From: Thiomicrorhabdus sp. | GTDB taxonomy: Bacteria; Pseudomonadota; Gammaproteobacteria; Thiomicrospirales; Thiomicrospiraceae | Reading direction: 5' to 3' | Assembly (NCBI GenBank): GCA_015487495.1 | Contig: WFPP01000122.1 | Span: forward strand, 1-60,402 | Length of the DNA stretch: 60,402 bases | Shown here: positions 39,455 to 48,411 of the stretch, piece after piece | How positions within the stretch are numbered: position 1 is the first letter of the stretch | Layout: the number at the start of each line of letters is the position of its first letter | Notes under the pieces: model-generated | Databases searched by the model: none | The model's input: only the letters and a program-made list of their open reading frames with translations | Told to the model about the DNA's origin: nothing | Made by a program: the position numbers and the translations under genes

Positions 39455-42112
39455 ATGTTGGTTTTTATGAAAAAAAATGCACCCAAAATACAGTACCTAA
39501 AAGATTATCAAGCTCCAGAATTTATCATAGAGTCGGTTTTTCTTGAGTTTGACCTGCACCCAACCGAAACCCTTGTTAAGAATACAATGCGGTTAAAAAG
39601 CCTTAAAGAAGGTGAGCATTTACTGGTTTTAAACGGTGAAAATATCACTTTGTTATCGGTTTTATTAAATGGGGTTGAAATCATTGAACAGTGTCGAAGT
39701 GACGATGAAACACTTTCGGTTATGACGGCATTACCTGAATTTGATTTAACCATTATGACTCGAATTTCACCTGAAGGTAATACTGCACTGGAAGGGTTGT
39801 ATCGTACAAATGGCCATTATTGTACGCAGTGTGAAGCGGAAGGCTTTCGAAAAATTACCTATTTTTTAGATCGGCCAGATGTGTTAACGCGGTTTACGAC
39901 TAAAATAATTGCAGATAAGACTCATAATGCTGTTTTATTATCCAATGGAAATTTAATTGATTCAGGTGAATTGGAAGATAACCGTCATTATGCTGTATGG
40001 CAAGACCCATTTAAAAAGCCTTGTTACTTATTTGCATTGGTTGCAGGTAATTTAGAGTGCATTGAGGAGGAGTACATTACACTGGATCAACGGCACGTGG
40101 CTTTAAAAATTTATGTTGAAGCACGTAATGCAGACAAATGCCAGCATGCCATGACCTCTTTAAAAAAAGCCATGGCATGGGATGAACAGCGGTTTGGTTT
40201 GATATACGATTTAGATATTTATATGATTGTCGCTGTAGATGATTTTAATATGGGAGCGATGGAAAATAAGGGATTAAATATATTTAATTCTAAATTTATT
40301 TTGGCAAAGCCGGAAACAGCAACGGATACAGACTATGAAAATATTGAGGCGGTGATTGCGCATGAGTATTTTCATAACTGGACGGGTAATCGTGTGACAT
40401 GCCGTGATTGGTTTCAATTAACTTTAAAAGAAGGGTTGACGGTATTTAGAGACCAAGAATTTACTGCGGATATGCTTTCTCCAGATGTTAAGAGAATTGA
40501 GGATATTAAACGATTAAGAAGTAATCAATTTCCAGAAGATGCAGGGCCAATGGCGCACCCTATTCAGCCACAATCTTATATTGAAATGAATAATTTTTAT
40601 ACGATGACGGTATATGAAAAGGGGGCTGAAGTCGTTCGCCTTTATCATACGTTGTTGGGTGAATCGGGCTTCCGAAAAGGAATGGATCTTTATTTTAAAC
40701 GGCATGATGGTCAAGCAGTGACGGTGGTTGACTTTAGAAAGGCAATGGAAGATGCGAATGCCGTGGATCTTGCACAAATGCATCAATGGTATATTCAGGC
40801 AGGAACACCTGTGCTTGAAGTTTCAACTGAGTATAATGCGGCACTGCGAACGTATTGCATAACTTGCCACCAAACAAGAGTGCATTCCGATCAAGTATTT
40901 AAGCCTCTACTCATTCCTTTTAGAGTAGGGCTGTTTTCTCAGAAAGGAGACAGAATCGATCTTATTCCTGATAAAAAAACTGCTGAAAAAATATCAGGAA
41001 AGAAAGGGGAGCGATTATTGCATTGCACTCAACTAACGGAGTCTTTTACCTTTATTGAGGTTCCCTGTCAGCCGGTTCCTTCTTTGCTAAGAGGGTTTTC
41101 TGCTCCCGTCTATTTAAAATATGATTATTCTGATGCCGAATTAAGTTTGTTGGCTCGTTCGGACACGGATGCCTTCGTCCGCTGGGAATCTTTTCAGGTT
41201 TTGGCATTAAATGAAATTAAATACAATATTCGTCGATATGAATCTGGTCAGCCTTTAGAGCTTTCAAGTGCTTTGCAAAAGGCTTTCTCAGGCATTTTAA
41301 ATGTGGCTTTAGAAGAAAGAGCCTTAACGGCCTTAACCATAACATTACCTGACTTAACGTATATTGGTGAACAGTTTTCAGAGATTAATGTGGATGCAGT
41401 TTATCATGTTCACCAGTGGTTACGAGTGCAGTTGGCGAGGTGTTATGAAGCCAAGTTATTGCATATTTACCATGCCTTAAAAGGGCTGGAACCCATTGAA
41501 TATCGCTATCATAAAGAGGATATTGCCTGTCGTAAATTAAAAAATGCGTGTTTAGCCTACTTGGCGTTATTGCCATGTGGATTCGAATTAGCGAAGGCAC
41601 AATATGAACATAACCATAATATGACGGATGTTTTAGCGGCTTTAAAAGCCATTTCTCATATGGATCATTCACAACGTGCGGCATGTCTGGCGCATTTTTA
41701 TGATAAATGGCATGAAGATGCTTTGGTATTGGATAAATGGTTTAGCTTACAGGCTGCATCGCATCACCGTCATGCGCTTGAGCATGTAAAAGCGTTAGTG
41801 AAGCATGCCGACTTTCATTACACCAACCCAAACCGAGTAAGAAGTGTCTTGGGGGTCTTTGGTCGATTAAATTTATTAGGGTTTCATCGAGAAGATGGGG
41901 AGGGTTATGTTTTTTTGGCCGAACAAGTGCTTAAGCTGGATGCGATTAACCCTCAGGTAGCAGCAAGAATTGTTGCGCCATTTACTCATTGGCAACGTTA
42001 TGATGAGAAAAGACAATTTAAAATGAGAGAGCAATTAAATCGCATTTTACAGCATGAAGGGTTGTCTAAGGATGTGTATGAGGTTGTATCTAAAACACTT
42101 AAAATTTCCTAA
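39455..42112 (+). CDS. pepN: Aminopeptidase N
   Basis: Cytoplasmic zinc aminopeptidase of the M1 family (885 aa; E. coli 870). The exopeptidase motif is GAMEN at residues 267-271, and the zinc site is HEYFHNWTGNR with H303, H307 and the distal Glu in LKEGLTVFRDQEF. The usual N-terminal saddle domain begins APKIQYLKDYQAPEFII; the C-terminal helical half is complete. The first ATG (MLVFMKK) is used; MKKN four codons later is an alternative. It is monocistronic in appearance. Confidence 0.95.
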   Translation: MLVFMKKNAPKIQYLKDYQAPEFIIESVFLEFDLHPTETLVKNTMRLKSLKEGEHLLVLNGENITLLSVLLNGVEIIEQCRSDDETLSVMTALPEFDLTIMTRISPEGNTALEGLYRTNGHYCTQCEAEGFRKITYFLDRPDVLTRFTTKIIADKTHNAVLLSNGNLIDSGELEDNRHYAVWQDPFKKPCYLFALVAGNLECIEEEYITLDQRHVALKIYVEARNADKCQHAMTSLKKAMAWDEQRFGLIYDLDIYMIVAVDDFNMGAMENKGLNIFNSKFILAKPETATDTDYENIEAVIAHEYFHNWTGNRVTCRDWFQLTLKEGLTVFRDQEFTADMLSPDVKRIEDIKRLRSNQFPEDAGPMAHPIQPQSYIEMNNFYTMTVYEKGAEVVRLYHTLLGESGFRKGMDLYFKRHDGQAVTVVDFRKAMEDANAVDLAQMHQWYIQAGTPVLEVSTEYNAALRTYCITCHQTRVHSDQVFKPLLIPFRVGLFSQKGDRIDLIPDKKTAEKISGKKGERLLHCTQLTESFTFIEVPCQPVPSLLRGFSAPVYLKYDYSDAELSLLARSDTDAFVRWESFQVLALNEIKYNIRRYESGQPLELSSALQKAFSGILNVALEERALTALTITLPDLTYIGEQFSEINVDAVYHVHQWLRVQLARCYEAKLLHIYHALKGLEPIEYRYHKEDIACRKLKNACLAYLALLPCGFELAKAQYEHNHNMTDVLAALKAISHMDHSQRAACLAHFYDKWHEDALVLDKWFSLQAASHHRHALEHVKALVKHADFHYTNPNRVRSVLGVFGRLNLLGFHREDGEGYVFLAEQVLKLDAINPQVAARIVAPFTHWQRYDEKRQFKMREQLNRILQHEGLSKDVYEVVSKTLKIS

Positions 42113-42161
42113 AACAGCTTTTCACAGTTTTTCTTAATTATTGATGTTGATGGGATGGTGA

Positions 42162-43631
42162 ATGAAGAAAGTATTGCTTATTTTTTTTTTAGTGGCAAGT
42201 CATATACTTTTGCCTACGGCAATCTTTGCCAATGATGTAGAAAAATTATTGCCTTCTGCTTCTTTGGAGACATTAACCATTGAATGGGAGGCTTTTGATA
42301 AAGAGCCTAGCAGTACAGCATCACTTTCAGAACAGCAAGTCGAAGATCAAATTATTCGAATTGATCAAGAAATTTTGGTTTTAAAAGCAGAGTTGGCTCA
42401 AAAATACAGTCATTTTAATGAGTTAGAAAACTATTTGACTCAGTTAGATAAAATGACATTGTTACCGATGTTTCATCAACGTGTGGTGTGGTTAAAACAG
42501 GCTTTATTTAGTCATCAAAAAATAAGGGGGGGGGATTTTCAGCCAGAAACTCAATCTCATTTAATGGTTACAGGAATTCAGCCTCTTAAGTTTCATATTG
42601 GCGACAAAGAGACGGTTATGGCTGTTTTATTGCCTTTAACAGGCAGTTATGAAGAGGCTGGATATCAACTGCTGGAAAGTGTTACTGATGCTCTTGAACG
42701 TATCGGATTTTTAGGGTCATTGGTGGTACTAGATACGGCGATTTATGATAGCGCATTTGAGATTTGGCAAGCGCTCAAATATGATGCTCCCCATTTTATT
42801 TTTGGGCCACTTCGTAAATCAATGGCGCAACAGTGGCATGCATTAAATACAGGTGTTTCAACTTTGTATTTTAATGAAATGAAAGTGCTTCATGGTTATG
42901 AGAGAGCCCTTTCGCCTAGCAAGCGGAAAGGCATGGTACAAACCATCCAGTTTTTGCAAGAAAATCAGTATCAAAACGTATTGGTGTTGACTGATGAAAC
43001 GCACGCATCACAAGCATTGGAATCTTCTTTTTATACAGAATGGCAGTCGCAAAATGAGGTGGGTTCTTATCAGCATCAATCTGTTGAAAAGACGGTGGGA
43101 GAGGCTATTGAGCTTGTGAGTCATATTAAACGTTCCAAGCAACGGCATCAATGGTTACAAAAAATCATTGCTTCGGATTTGTTTTTTAAGCCTAGAGCAA
43201 GACAGGACTTGGATATTGTTGTTTCCTTTTTATCTAAAAACAAAGCCATACAACTTGCGCCAGTACTGGATTTTTATCACCTTGAATCTCTTCCTCGTAT
43301 TTGGTATCCCCCTCAAAACATTGAGCCGGATTTTTTGAGTAAAAACCCTTCTTCATGGCAAAATTCTTATATTGTCCTTCCTGCCTATCGAGAGATCGTA
43401 TTTCCTAAAAGCGCTTCTGAAGAGAGGTCATCTAAAAAAACTGGCCTGTTTTATGCTTTGGGGCAAGTGGCGGTTGAAATTGTCAGTCATTCAGAGATAT
43501 CGGACGGATTGGAACTGTACGTAGAGACCCAATTTGGAACGGTTATTTCGAATTCTGTTGGACAGTTTTATTTATTACCGCAGATTTATTCAATCGATAA
43601 AGCTCAGAAAATGTCTGTTCTTGATGATTGA
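42162..43631 (+). CDS. LppC/LpoA-like periplasmic protein
   Basis: A 489-aa protein with a cleavable signal peptide (about residues 1-24, ending IFA-ND). A helical N-terminal part (about 50-130) is followed by a domain like the C-terminal LppC/LpoA periplasmic-binding fold: VMAVLLPLTGSYEEAGYQLLESVTDAL, IFGPLRKSMAQQW, LDIVVSFLSKNKAIQLAPVLDFY. LpoA activates PBP1A and is an outer-membrane lipoprotein; here there is no lipobox cysteine. Codons IRGGD contain a G9 run (42526-42534), where slippage would truncate it. A family A MITE lies 19 bp downstream. Role as a PBP activator is uncertain. Confidence 0.7.
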   Translation: MKKVLLIFFLVASHILLPTAIFANDVEKLLPSASLETLTIEWEAFDKEPSSTASLSEQQVEDQIIRIDQEILVLKAELAQKYSHFNELENYLTQLDKMTLLPMFHQRVVWLKQALFSHQKIRGGDFQPETQSHLMVTGIQPLKFHIGDKETVMAVLLPLTGSYEEAGYQLLESVTDALERIGFLGSLVVLDTAIYDSAFEIWQALKYDAPHFIFGPLRKSMAQQWHALNTGVSTLYFNEMKVLHGYERALSPSKRKGMVQTIQFLQENQYQNVLVLTDETHASQALESSFYTEWQSQNEVGSYQHQSVEKTVGEAIELVSHIKRSKQRHQWLQKIIASDLFFKPRARQDLDIVVSFLSKNKAIQLAPVLDFYHLESLPRIWYPPQNIEPDFLSKNPSSWQNSYIVLPAYREIVFPKSASEERSSKKTGLFYALGQVAVEIVSHSEISDGLELYVETQFGTVISNSVGQFYLLPQIYSIDKAQKMSVLDD

Positions 43632-43650
43632 AAGGCTGGAAACTCCCGCC

Positions 43651-43757
43651 TTAAAGAGGTTCTGAATAAATCCATTTTTTACCAGAAATAACCATATAAG
43701 TCATTGATTAATAAAATGACGAAAATGTTGATTGGGACTTAATCAGAGCTTGCTTAA
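43651..43757. mobile_element. MITE family A, copy 3
   Basis: Flanked by TTAA at 43651-43654 and 43754-43757. Left end AGAGGTTCTGAATAAATCC; right end, read in reverse, GCAAGCTCTGATTAAGTCC. Its interior (ATAAGTCATTGATTAATAAAA and onward) matches the copies at 10769 and 11584 nearly base for base. No coding capacity. Confidence 0.8.
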
Positions 43758-43808
43758 TGAAATGTATTTTATATTTACTATTTGTGTCTTCAGTAAAGGA
43801 AGTAGAGT

Positions 43809-44870
43809 GTGGCCGCTTCAGATGAAACAATTGATCCTAATGATTTAGACAGCATTGATGCCTTATTGGATGAAGCTGAGCTGGAGGTTACAGAACGTAA
43901 TGGTGATGTTGCATCAGACTCTGAAAAGGATGCGATTGATACATTGCTCGATGAAGCAGAAGCAGAATCGGTAGACTTACCTGAACTGGAGCCAGAAGAG
44001 GGTGATGTGAAAGAGGGCTCTGAATCTCAAAGCCTTTTTTCTGAAGACAGTGATGATAGCATCGTTAAGGAAGAAGCACAGAATAAACAACCTGCTGCAA
44101 AAGAGGTTACGTCAAAAGAACGTGTGACTAAGTCAGCAACAGCACAATCCACCCCAACTACAGAAATGACGGCGGAAGATATGGAATCGATAAAAAAACT
44201 TATTATTATTTTTGGTTCAACATTGATCGTATTGGCTTTTATTGCGATTGGTATCGGGGTATGGAGTGCATTGGCGGCTCAGGGAGCGGCACTGGATGAA
44301 GAAACTCAAACAATGATTGAAACCATACAGGTTGAAACCGCACGAGTTTCCTCTAGTGTCATCGACTCCAAAGAGTCCATTCAAACGATGGAAAAAAAAT
44401 TAGATGCACTTAATTTCCAGTTAGAAGAGTTGTCGTCAGAGTTATTTGTATCGCAAGTGCCTGGTGTCTCAGCTAAAAAACAAGAAATGATTGATCCGTT
44501 AGGTTTGAATGCACATGACGCTACAGTGGCACCAAAAACCGCAAAAGTACCCGTGCTAAATTCTGTTGTAGATCAAGAGCAACACTCCAATTCTGAAGCA
44601 ATGAAACTGGCCAGTTCAGTGAATAAAAAAATGATTTCAGCGCAGCGGCGTATTGATGAAGTGAATCGCAGAGTGAAAGATATTCAGTCCAAACATAAAG
44701 CTTTGTTATTAAGCATTAAAAGTCTTGAAAAGCAATGGGTTTTACAACAGAAAAAAATGGCCGTAAAAGAGGCCGAAGAGAAAAAGAAAAAACAGTTACA
44801 TAACCCCTATCAGTACCGTGCGCCAGATGAGTCGTATTATGACCAGTCTGTAGGGGACAGTTATCCCTAA
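43809..44870 (+). CDS. Membrane-anchored coiled-coil protein with two FliM-like acidic motifs
   Basis: A 353-aa protein of unrecognised family. The acidic N-terminus has two repeats, DSIDALLDEAELE (residues 14-26) and DAIDTLLDEAEAE, resembling the EIDALL CheY-binding segment at the start of FliM. A single membrane segment follows near residues 137-160 (LIIIFGSTLIVLAFIAIGIGVW), then long periplasmic coiled-coil stretches (about 165-210 and 265-325) and a Tyr-rich tail. The GTG start has AAGGAAG upstream. The next gene is an FlgP-like lipoprotein, so a motility role is suspected, not shown. Confidence 0.75.
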   Translation: MAASDETIDPNDLDSIDALLDEAELEVTERNGDVASDSEKDAIDTLLDEAEAESVDLPELEPEEGDVKEGSESQSLFSEDSDDSIVKEEAQNKQPAAKEVTSKERVTKSATAQSTPTTEMTAEDMESIKKLIIIFGSTLIVLAFIAIGIGVWSALAAQGAALDEETQTMIETIQVETARVSSSVIDSKESIQTMEKKLDALNFQLEELSSELFVSQVPGVSAKKQEMIDPLGLNAHDATVAPKTAKVPVLNSVVDQEQHSNSEAMKLASSVNKKMISAQRRIDEVNRRVKDIQSKHKALLLSIKSLEKQWVLQQKKMAVKEAEEKKKKQLHNPYQYRAPDESYYDQSVGDSYP

Positions 44871-44955
44871 ACTCGGGATTGCAAGCCAAGTTTAGGGTAA
44901 TTGAACTGGTAATTGAATTGTCATGCAAAAAAATAAAAAAATGGAGTAGAGAGCA

Positions 44956-45519
44956 ATGAAAAAACAAACTGTTCTAAAGGTAAGTTTAGTGGGGTTGGCA
45001 AGCATTTTTGTCTTAAGTGGGTGTGTTCAAAGCACATCATGTTGTTCAGGTGATGATGTAAAGCCTAGTAATCAATCCGCGGTAGCTGTGCAACCTGCCA
45101 TAAAGCCTTCAACTCAGGTTGCAGAAAGTAAACCTGAATTAATGAAAATATCAGGCATCGGTTATGGTGCAGAAAGTACCTTTGGGGCTTACACGCCGGG
45201 TCAACGTCGATTAATGGCTATTAGAGCCTCCAAGCTGGATGCATATCGTGCTTTAGCAGAGCAACTGTATGGCATCAAAATTGATAGTAACACCTCTATT
45301 TCAACACTTACAGCTAAAAGTGACAGCTTTAGAGCGCGAGTTAATGCTGTGGTGCGCGGTGCCCGAATTGTGAGTGTTACTCCAATGGCCGATCGTAACT
45401 ATGAAACGATTTTAGAAGTGTATGTTGATAAACGCTTTTTTGAGCAAACATTTGTGTATAGTGCGAACAAAGTTAATATTTTAAGTCCAGAGTCGACTTA
45501 TCAGGTTAATTCATATTAA
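44956..45519 (+). CDS. LPP20-family lipoprotein (FlgP-like)
   Basis: A 187-aa lipoprotein: signal MKKQTVLKVSLVGLASIFVLSGC with lipidated C23, followed by an unusual CC pair. The LPP20 domain is clear from ISGIGYGAESTF, GQRRLMAIRASKLDAYRALAEQLYGIKID and FRARVNAVVRGARIVSVTPMADRNYETILEVYVDKRFF. Vibrio FlgP, a component of the outer-membrane flagellar disc, belongs to this family. It follows the coiled-coil gene by 85 bp and precedes a small secreted coil. The FlgP assignment is likely by family, but other LPP20 proteins are not flagellar. Confidence 0.82.
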   Translation: MKKQTVLKVSLVGLASIFVLSGCVQSTSCCSGDDVKPSNQSAVAVQPAIKPSTQVAESKPELMKISGIGYGAESTFGAYTPGQRRLMAIRASKLDAYRALAEQLYGIKIDSNTSISTLTAKSDSFRARVNAVVRGARIVSVTPMADRNYETILEVYVDKRFFEQTFVYSANKVNILSPESTYQVNSY

Positions 45520-45655
45520 ATGAATATTTTGAACTGAACGATACCATCACGACTAAAAATGGGAAATAAAATAGCAACTCATTTTTTTGACTTACCCTTA
45601 TGGGTTCTAAACATCTCTAAAAGAGTGAGAAGTGATGCCTTTTTGGAGGGGTAGG

Positions 45656-45943
45656 ATGACAGAATATAAAGTAATAATACCGCTGGTTTTAGGAATGTTT
45701 GTATGGCAAGGCATTGCGGAAGCCGCCAGCATTAGTACACGAGTACGTGTATTAGAAGCAAAGGTTGCAAAGCAGGAACGTGTGATTAAAAATTCATTAA
45801 ACTCCGTTACTTCCCGTAATGATAAGGCAGAAAAAAGTCTTGCCAAAGTGAATGCGTTGGAGAAAAAAGTCGATAAATTATTAAAAGAACAAAAGGGTAA
45901 AAAACAATTTGAGCGTGCGGATAAGCGCTATGCCTATCCTTAA
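45656..45943 (+). CDS. Small secreted coiled-coil protein
   Basis: 95 aa from the ATG at 45656, chosen because GGAGGGGTAGG stands just before it; upstream GTG/ATG codons at 45632-45635 lack such a site. A signal peptide covers about residues 1-22 (VIIPLVLGMFVWQGIAEAAS). The rest is a Lys-rich heptad pattern (VLEAKVAKQERVI, VNALEKKVDKLLKEQ) and a basic Tyr-rich tail (RADKRYAYP). I do not recognise a family. It is the third member of a same-strand series with the FliM-motif membrane protein and the LPP20 lipoprotein. Confidence 0.75.
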   Translation: MTEYKVIIPLVLGMFVWQGIAEAASISTRVRVLEAKVAKQERVIKNSLNSVTSRNDKAEKSLAKVNALEKKVDKLLKEQKGKKQFERADKRYAYP

Positions 45944-45987
45944 AACATGCATTTTTTATAGAGTTGAACTAATCTTTCCCGTTATTT

Positions 45988-46674
45988 TTAGGCGCTGAAT
46001 GTCTCTGTTGAAGAGGTTTTTTTTTGACGTCTATGGATAGAGGCGAATAACATCAATGTACCCAATCCAAATAACAGGATAGAAGACGGTTCTGGAACTG
46101 GCGAAACTTTTGTGAGCGCTTGTGTTCTGGAAAGGGTGTCATAACTAAATAGTTGTAGCTCGGAAATGGCGTATAAATGATCTCCTCCTGATGCGGACAG
46201 TCTAAGGTAGCGGGCATTAACAGCATCAAAGTCCAAGTTGGCAACGTATTCACTGTTGAGTGCATCACTGCTCATAATATCCATTCCCCATCTTGTTTCG
46301 CCATCGTTTGGATTGATGGTAAAAAGATTGGACCAGTTGAGGTTATCAATAGAGTAGTCTACTTGATAAATGTCATTATCATTTACTTGTAAAAGAATGT
46401 CTTGAATTAAAAAAATTTCTTTTAGGTCAACAGTAATATTTAGGTAGTCAGATTGCCACCAAATACTATTACTCATCATTTTTTGATTAAAGATGTCCTC
46501 TTCTTCACCAAGCATGATGCCATCCGTTAGGCTATTTGATGTGATTGAGAATAATTGATTCGTAGAAATATTATTTTCTGATAGTGTAATGAGGTGTGGT
46601 TTTTCTGATGCTCCTGCTTGTACCCCTGTAAAAGTTAAAAAACTGATAAGTAAAGGTGAGAATAGCTTTTTCAT
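45988..46674 (-). CDS. PEP-CTERM sorting domain protein with discoidin-like domain
   Basis: A 228-aa exported protein. Signal peptide at residues 1-22 (ends VQAGAS). The middle has the shape of an F5/8 type C (discoidin) carbohydrate-binding domain: WWQSDYLNITVDLKEIFLIQDILLQV, YQVDYSIDNLNWSNLF, ARYLRLSASGGDHLYAISELQLFSY. The C-terminus is a textbook PEP-CTERM tag: VPEPSSILLFGLGTLMLFA followed by basic SIHRRQKK, recognised by exosortase. No exosortase gene is in the window, so it must lie elsewhere. Likely a surface or exopolysaccharide-associated protein. Confidence 0.85.
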   Translation of the reverse strand: MKKLFSPLLISFLTFTGVQAGASEKPHLITLSENNISTNQLFSITSNSLTDGIMLGEEEDIFNQKMMSNSIWWQSDYLNITVDLKEIFLIQDILLQVNDNDIYQVDYSIDNLNWSNLFTINPNDGETRWGMDIMSSDALNSEYVANLDFDAVNARYLRLSASGGDHLYAISELQLFSYDTLSRTQALTKVSPVPEPSSILLFGLGTLMLFASIHRRQKKTSSTETFSA

Positions 46675-46861
46675 TGGAACCCTGTTTTAGTCGATTTTAT
46701 TAATATTTTATACTAATGAGCAACGTATTTTTTAATAGGGCATAGGATAGCTTGTATTAAACGACATGTCCATAAAACAGTTAAGGGATTTAATGACTTG
46801 TAATAAGTTTTTTATGAGTGAGTTTAAGCAGAACTGTGTAACAGGTTTAGTTGGCGTTTTT
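46675..46861. other. Intergenic DNA before the dcd-side MITE
   Basis: AT-rich leader of the PEP-CTERM gene plus the former 3' flank of dcd. No reading frame, promoter or hairpin that I could defend. Confidence 0.5.
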
Positions 46862-47022
46862 GGAGTCTGTCGGACTTAGGTGATCGTCACGAGAGAAAGC
46901 CATTTTGAGACCATTTTTTCGATCATTTGAGGCGAATATTGAGTATATTTAACGAAATTGATCGGAAAAATGGGCCGAAATGGCTTTTTCGCAGTAGATT
47001 TATCCTAAATCCGACAGACTCC
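46862..47022. mobile_element. MITE family B, 161-bp full copy in the 3' end of dcd
   Basis: An imperfect palindrome over its whole length: left GGAGTCTGTCGGACTTAGG, and right read in reverse GGAGTCTGTCGGATTTAGG, with further matches inward (AAAGCCATTT, CCATTTTT, CGATCA). No coding capacity of its own. Flanking 4-mers TTTG and CTTG may be a decayed duplication. It overlaps the last codons and stop of dcd. A 75-bp relative is at 11614. Confidence 0.82.
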
Positions 47023-47613
47023 TTGGTGGGATTTATCTTCATTAATGCGACTGGAAGTTGGCCCTGTTTGGTTTTTGTATTTTGCATCGGCGCGTTTGTT
47101 GTAAGGTTTTTCAACTGCGCTGGAAAGGGTTTCAAAATTGATGGCACAAATATCCATTCCTGGGCGTAAGGCGAGAGGGAGTTTTCCACTATTGAATATC
47201 TCTAATACAATTTGGCCATTCCAGCCTGGATCAATACGGTGAGCGGTGACGTGTACCATTAAACCTAAGCGTGCCAGGCTTGAACGGCCATCGAGCCAGC
47301 CGACTAGGTCATCTGGTAAGGTGACGGATTCAAGTGTGGTGGCCAGAGCGAGTTCGCCGGGGTGCAAGAAAAAAGCCTTATCTTCCGGAATTAAGATTTC
47401 ATCCCCCATGACGGTGTCCATAATTTGTTGAACTTCATCTTTTGGGCCGCTTAAATCGATATAAGGTGCGGTATGATCGTTAAACACCCGAAATCGATTG
47501 TCGAGCCTTAAATCGACGCTGATTCCTTTTATTTTACTGACACTCGGTTGAGGAGAAATCGCGATTTTTCCTATTTTTAGATGCTTGATAATATCTGTAT
47601 CACTTAGCTTCAT
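47005..47613 (-). CDS. dcd: dCTP deaminase, with a MITE-derived C-terminal tail
   Basis: Deaminates dCTP to dUTP, the main source of dTTP precursors. 202 aa versus 193 in E. coli. Conserved: [39 protein letters not shown], the active-site [26 protein letters not shown] with its catalytic Glu in [19 protein letters not shown], and [15 protein letters not shown]. The native tail ends near INEDK; the last five residues GVCRI and the TAG stop are encoded by the MITE at 46862-47022. The catalytic fold is intact, so activity is expected. It overlaps the DUF3108 gene by 4 bp. Confidence 0.94.
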   Translation of the reverse strand: MKLSDTDIIKHLKIGKIAISPQPSVSKIKGISVDLRLDNRFRVFNDHTAPYIDLSGPKDEVQQIMDTVMGDEILIPEDKAFFLHPGELALATTLESVTLPDDLVGWLDGRSSLARLGLMVHVTAHRIDPGWNGQIVLEIFNSGKLPLALRPGMDICAINFETLSSAVEKPYNKRADAKYKNQTGPTSSRINEDKSHQGVCRI

Positions 47614-48356
47614 AATCGTGTTGGTAGCTCCGCAAGGTTAAGCGTAATGGTTTTATTTTCTTTTTTATCAATAAGGCGTATTTTACTCGGAAAATAGTCG
47701 TAGTTTGGTAATAACCACAGCTCTAATCGAGATTGTTTGCTTTCCAGCGTGTATTTTAAAGTGTTAAATGCGTTATTGGAGAATTTAAAATGCAATGGTT
47801 CGGGATGATTTGCCTGCTTGAGTTGCAATTTTTCTTGAAAGTTGCTGTCTTGAATATGCAATTCGATTGTATTGAGTGGACGGTTATTGAGTTTAAAGTA
47901 TTGGATGGCATAGGCGAGTGACATAATATCAAATGTATTTGGTTGAATTGGCCAGTTGCGCTTTTTTTCAACATACACAATTTTTTGGTTAGCTTTATCT
48001 CGTTTTAGTGTGGTATGTTTAATTTCTTCATTGCCATTTTTTTTACTAATCCCTTGTTTATGGTAACTAAGCCACGTGAAAGAGGTTGGTGTTTGTTGCA
48101 GTTGAATGGTTTCGATAGAGCGGTCTTTAAAAAACATGGCTGCAACCCCTGAAGGTTTGGCTTCGCTGACAAGGGTGCAGTTCTGTTGGTGACAAGTAAA
48201 CCGGTGTTTGGCTTTACCAAGATCAACCCCAAAGGCATTCACGTAATAACTGGTTTTAAAGTTAGGCAATGTGGCGGCAAAAGAGAGGGGGATATAAAGA
48301 GCCGTCGTCAGTATGAGGGCAAACCATGACGCTCTTTTGAATAATAAATTCAACAT
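47610..48356 (-). CDS. DUF3108 domain protein
   Basis: A periplasmic protein of unknown function. The ATG at 48356 is preceded by AAGGATTATT and starts a good signal peptide ([20 protein letters not shown] to SFAA), giving 248 aa; a longer frame from 48428 has no such logic. The DUF3108 core includes [48 protein letters not shown] and [18 protein letters not shown]. The purN-DUF3108 arrangement is widespread in gammaproteobacteria. It overlaps dcd by 4 bp (ATGA). Confidence 0.85.
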   Translation of the reverse strand: MLNLLFKRASWFALILTTALYIPLSFAATLPNFKTSYYVNAFGVDLGKAKHRFTCHQQNCTLVSEAKPSGVAAMFFKDRSIETIQLQQTPTSFTWLSYHKQGISKKNGNEEIKHTTLKRDKANQKIVYVEKKRNWPIQPNTFDIMSLAYAIQYFKLNNRPLNTIELHIQDSNFQEKLQLKQANHPEPLHFKFSNNAFNTLKYTLESKQSRLELWLLPNYDYFPSKIRLIDKKENKTITLNLAELPTRL

Positions 48357-48411
48357 AATAATCCTTTGCTGTTTTAAACAGGGAGAGGTCTTGTGCAAAG
48401 GTTTTATTATA

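Noticed and set aside
43809-44870. FimV-like pilus protein
   Set aside because: Acidic repeats and coils recall FimV, but there is no LysM domain or FimV C-terminal motif.
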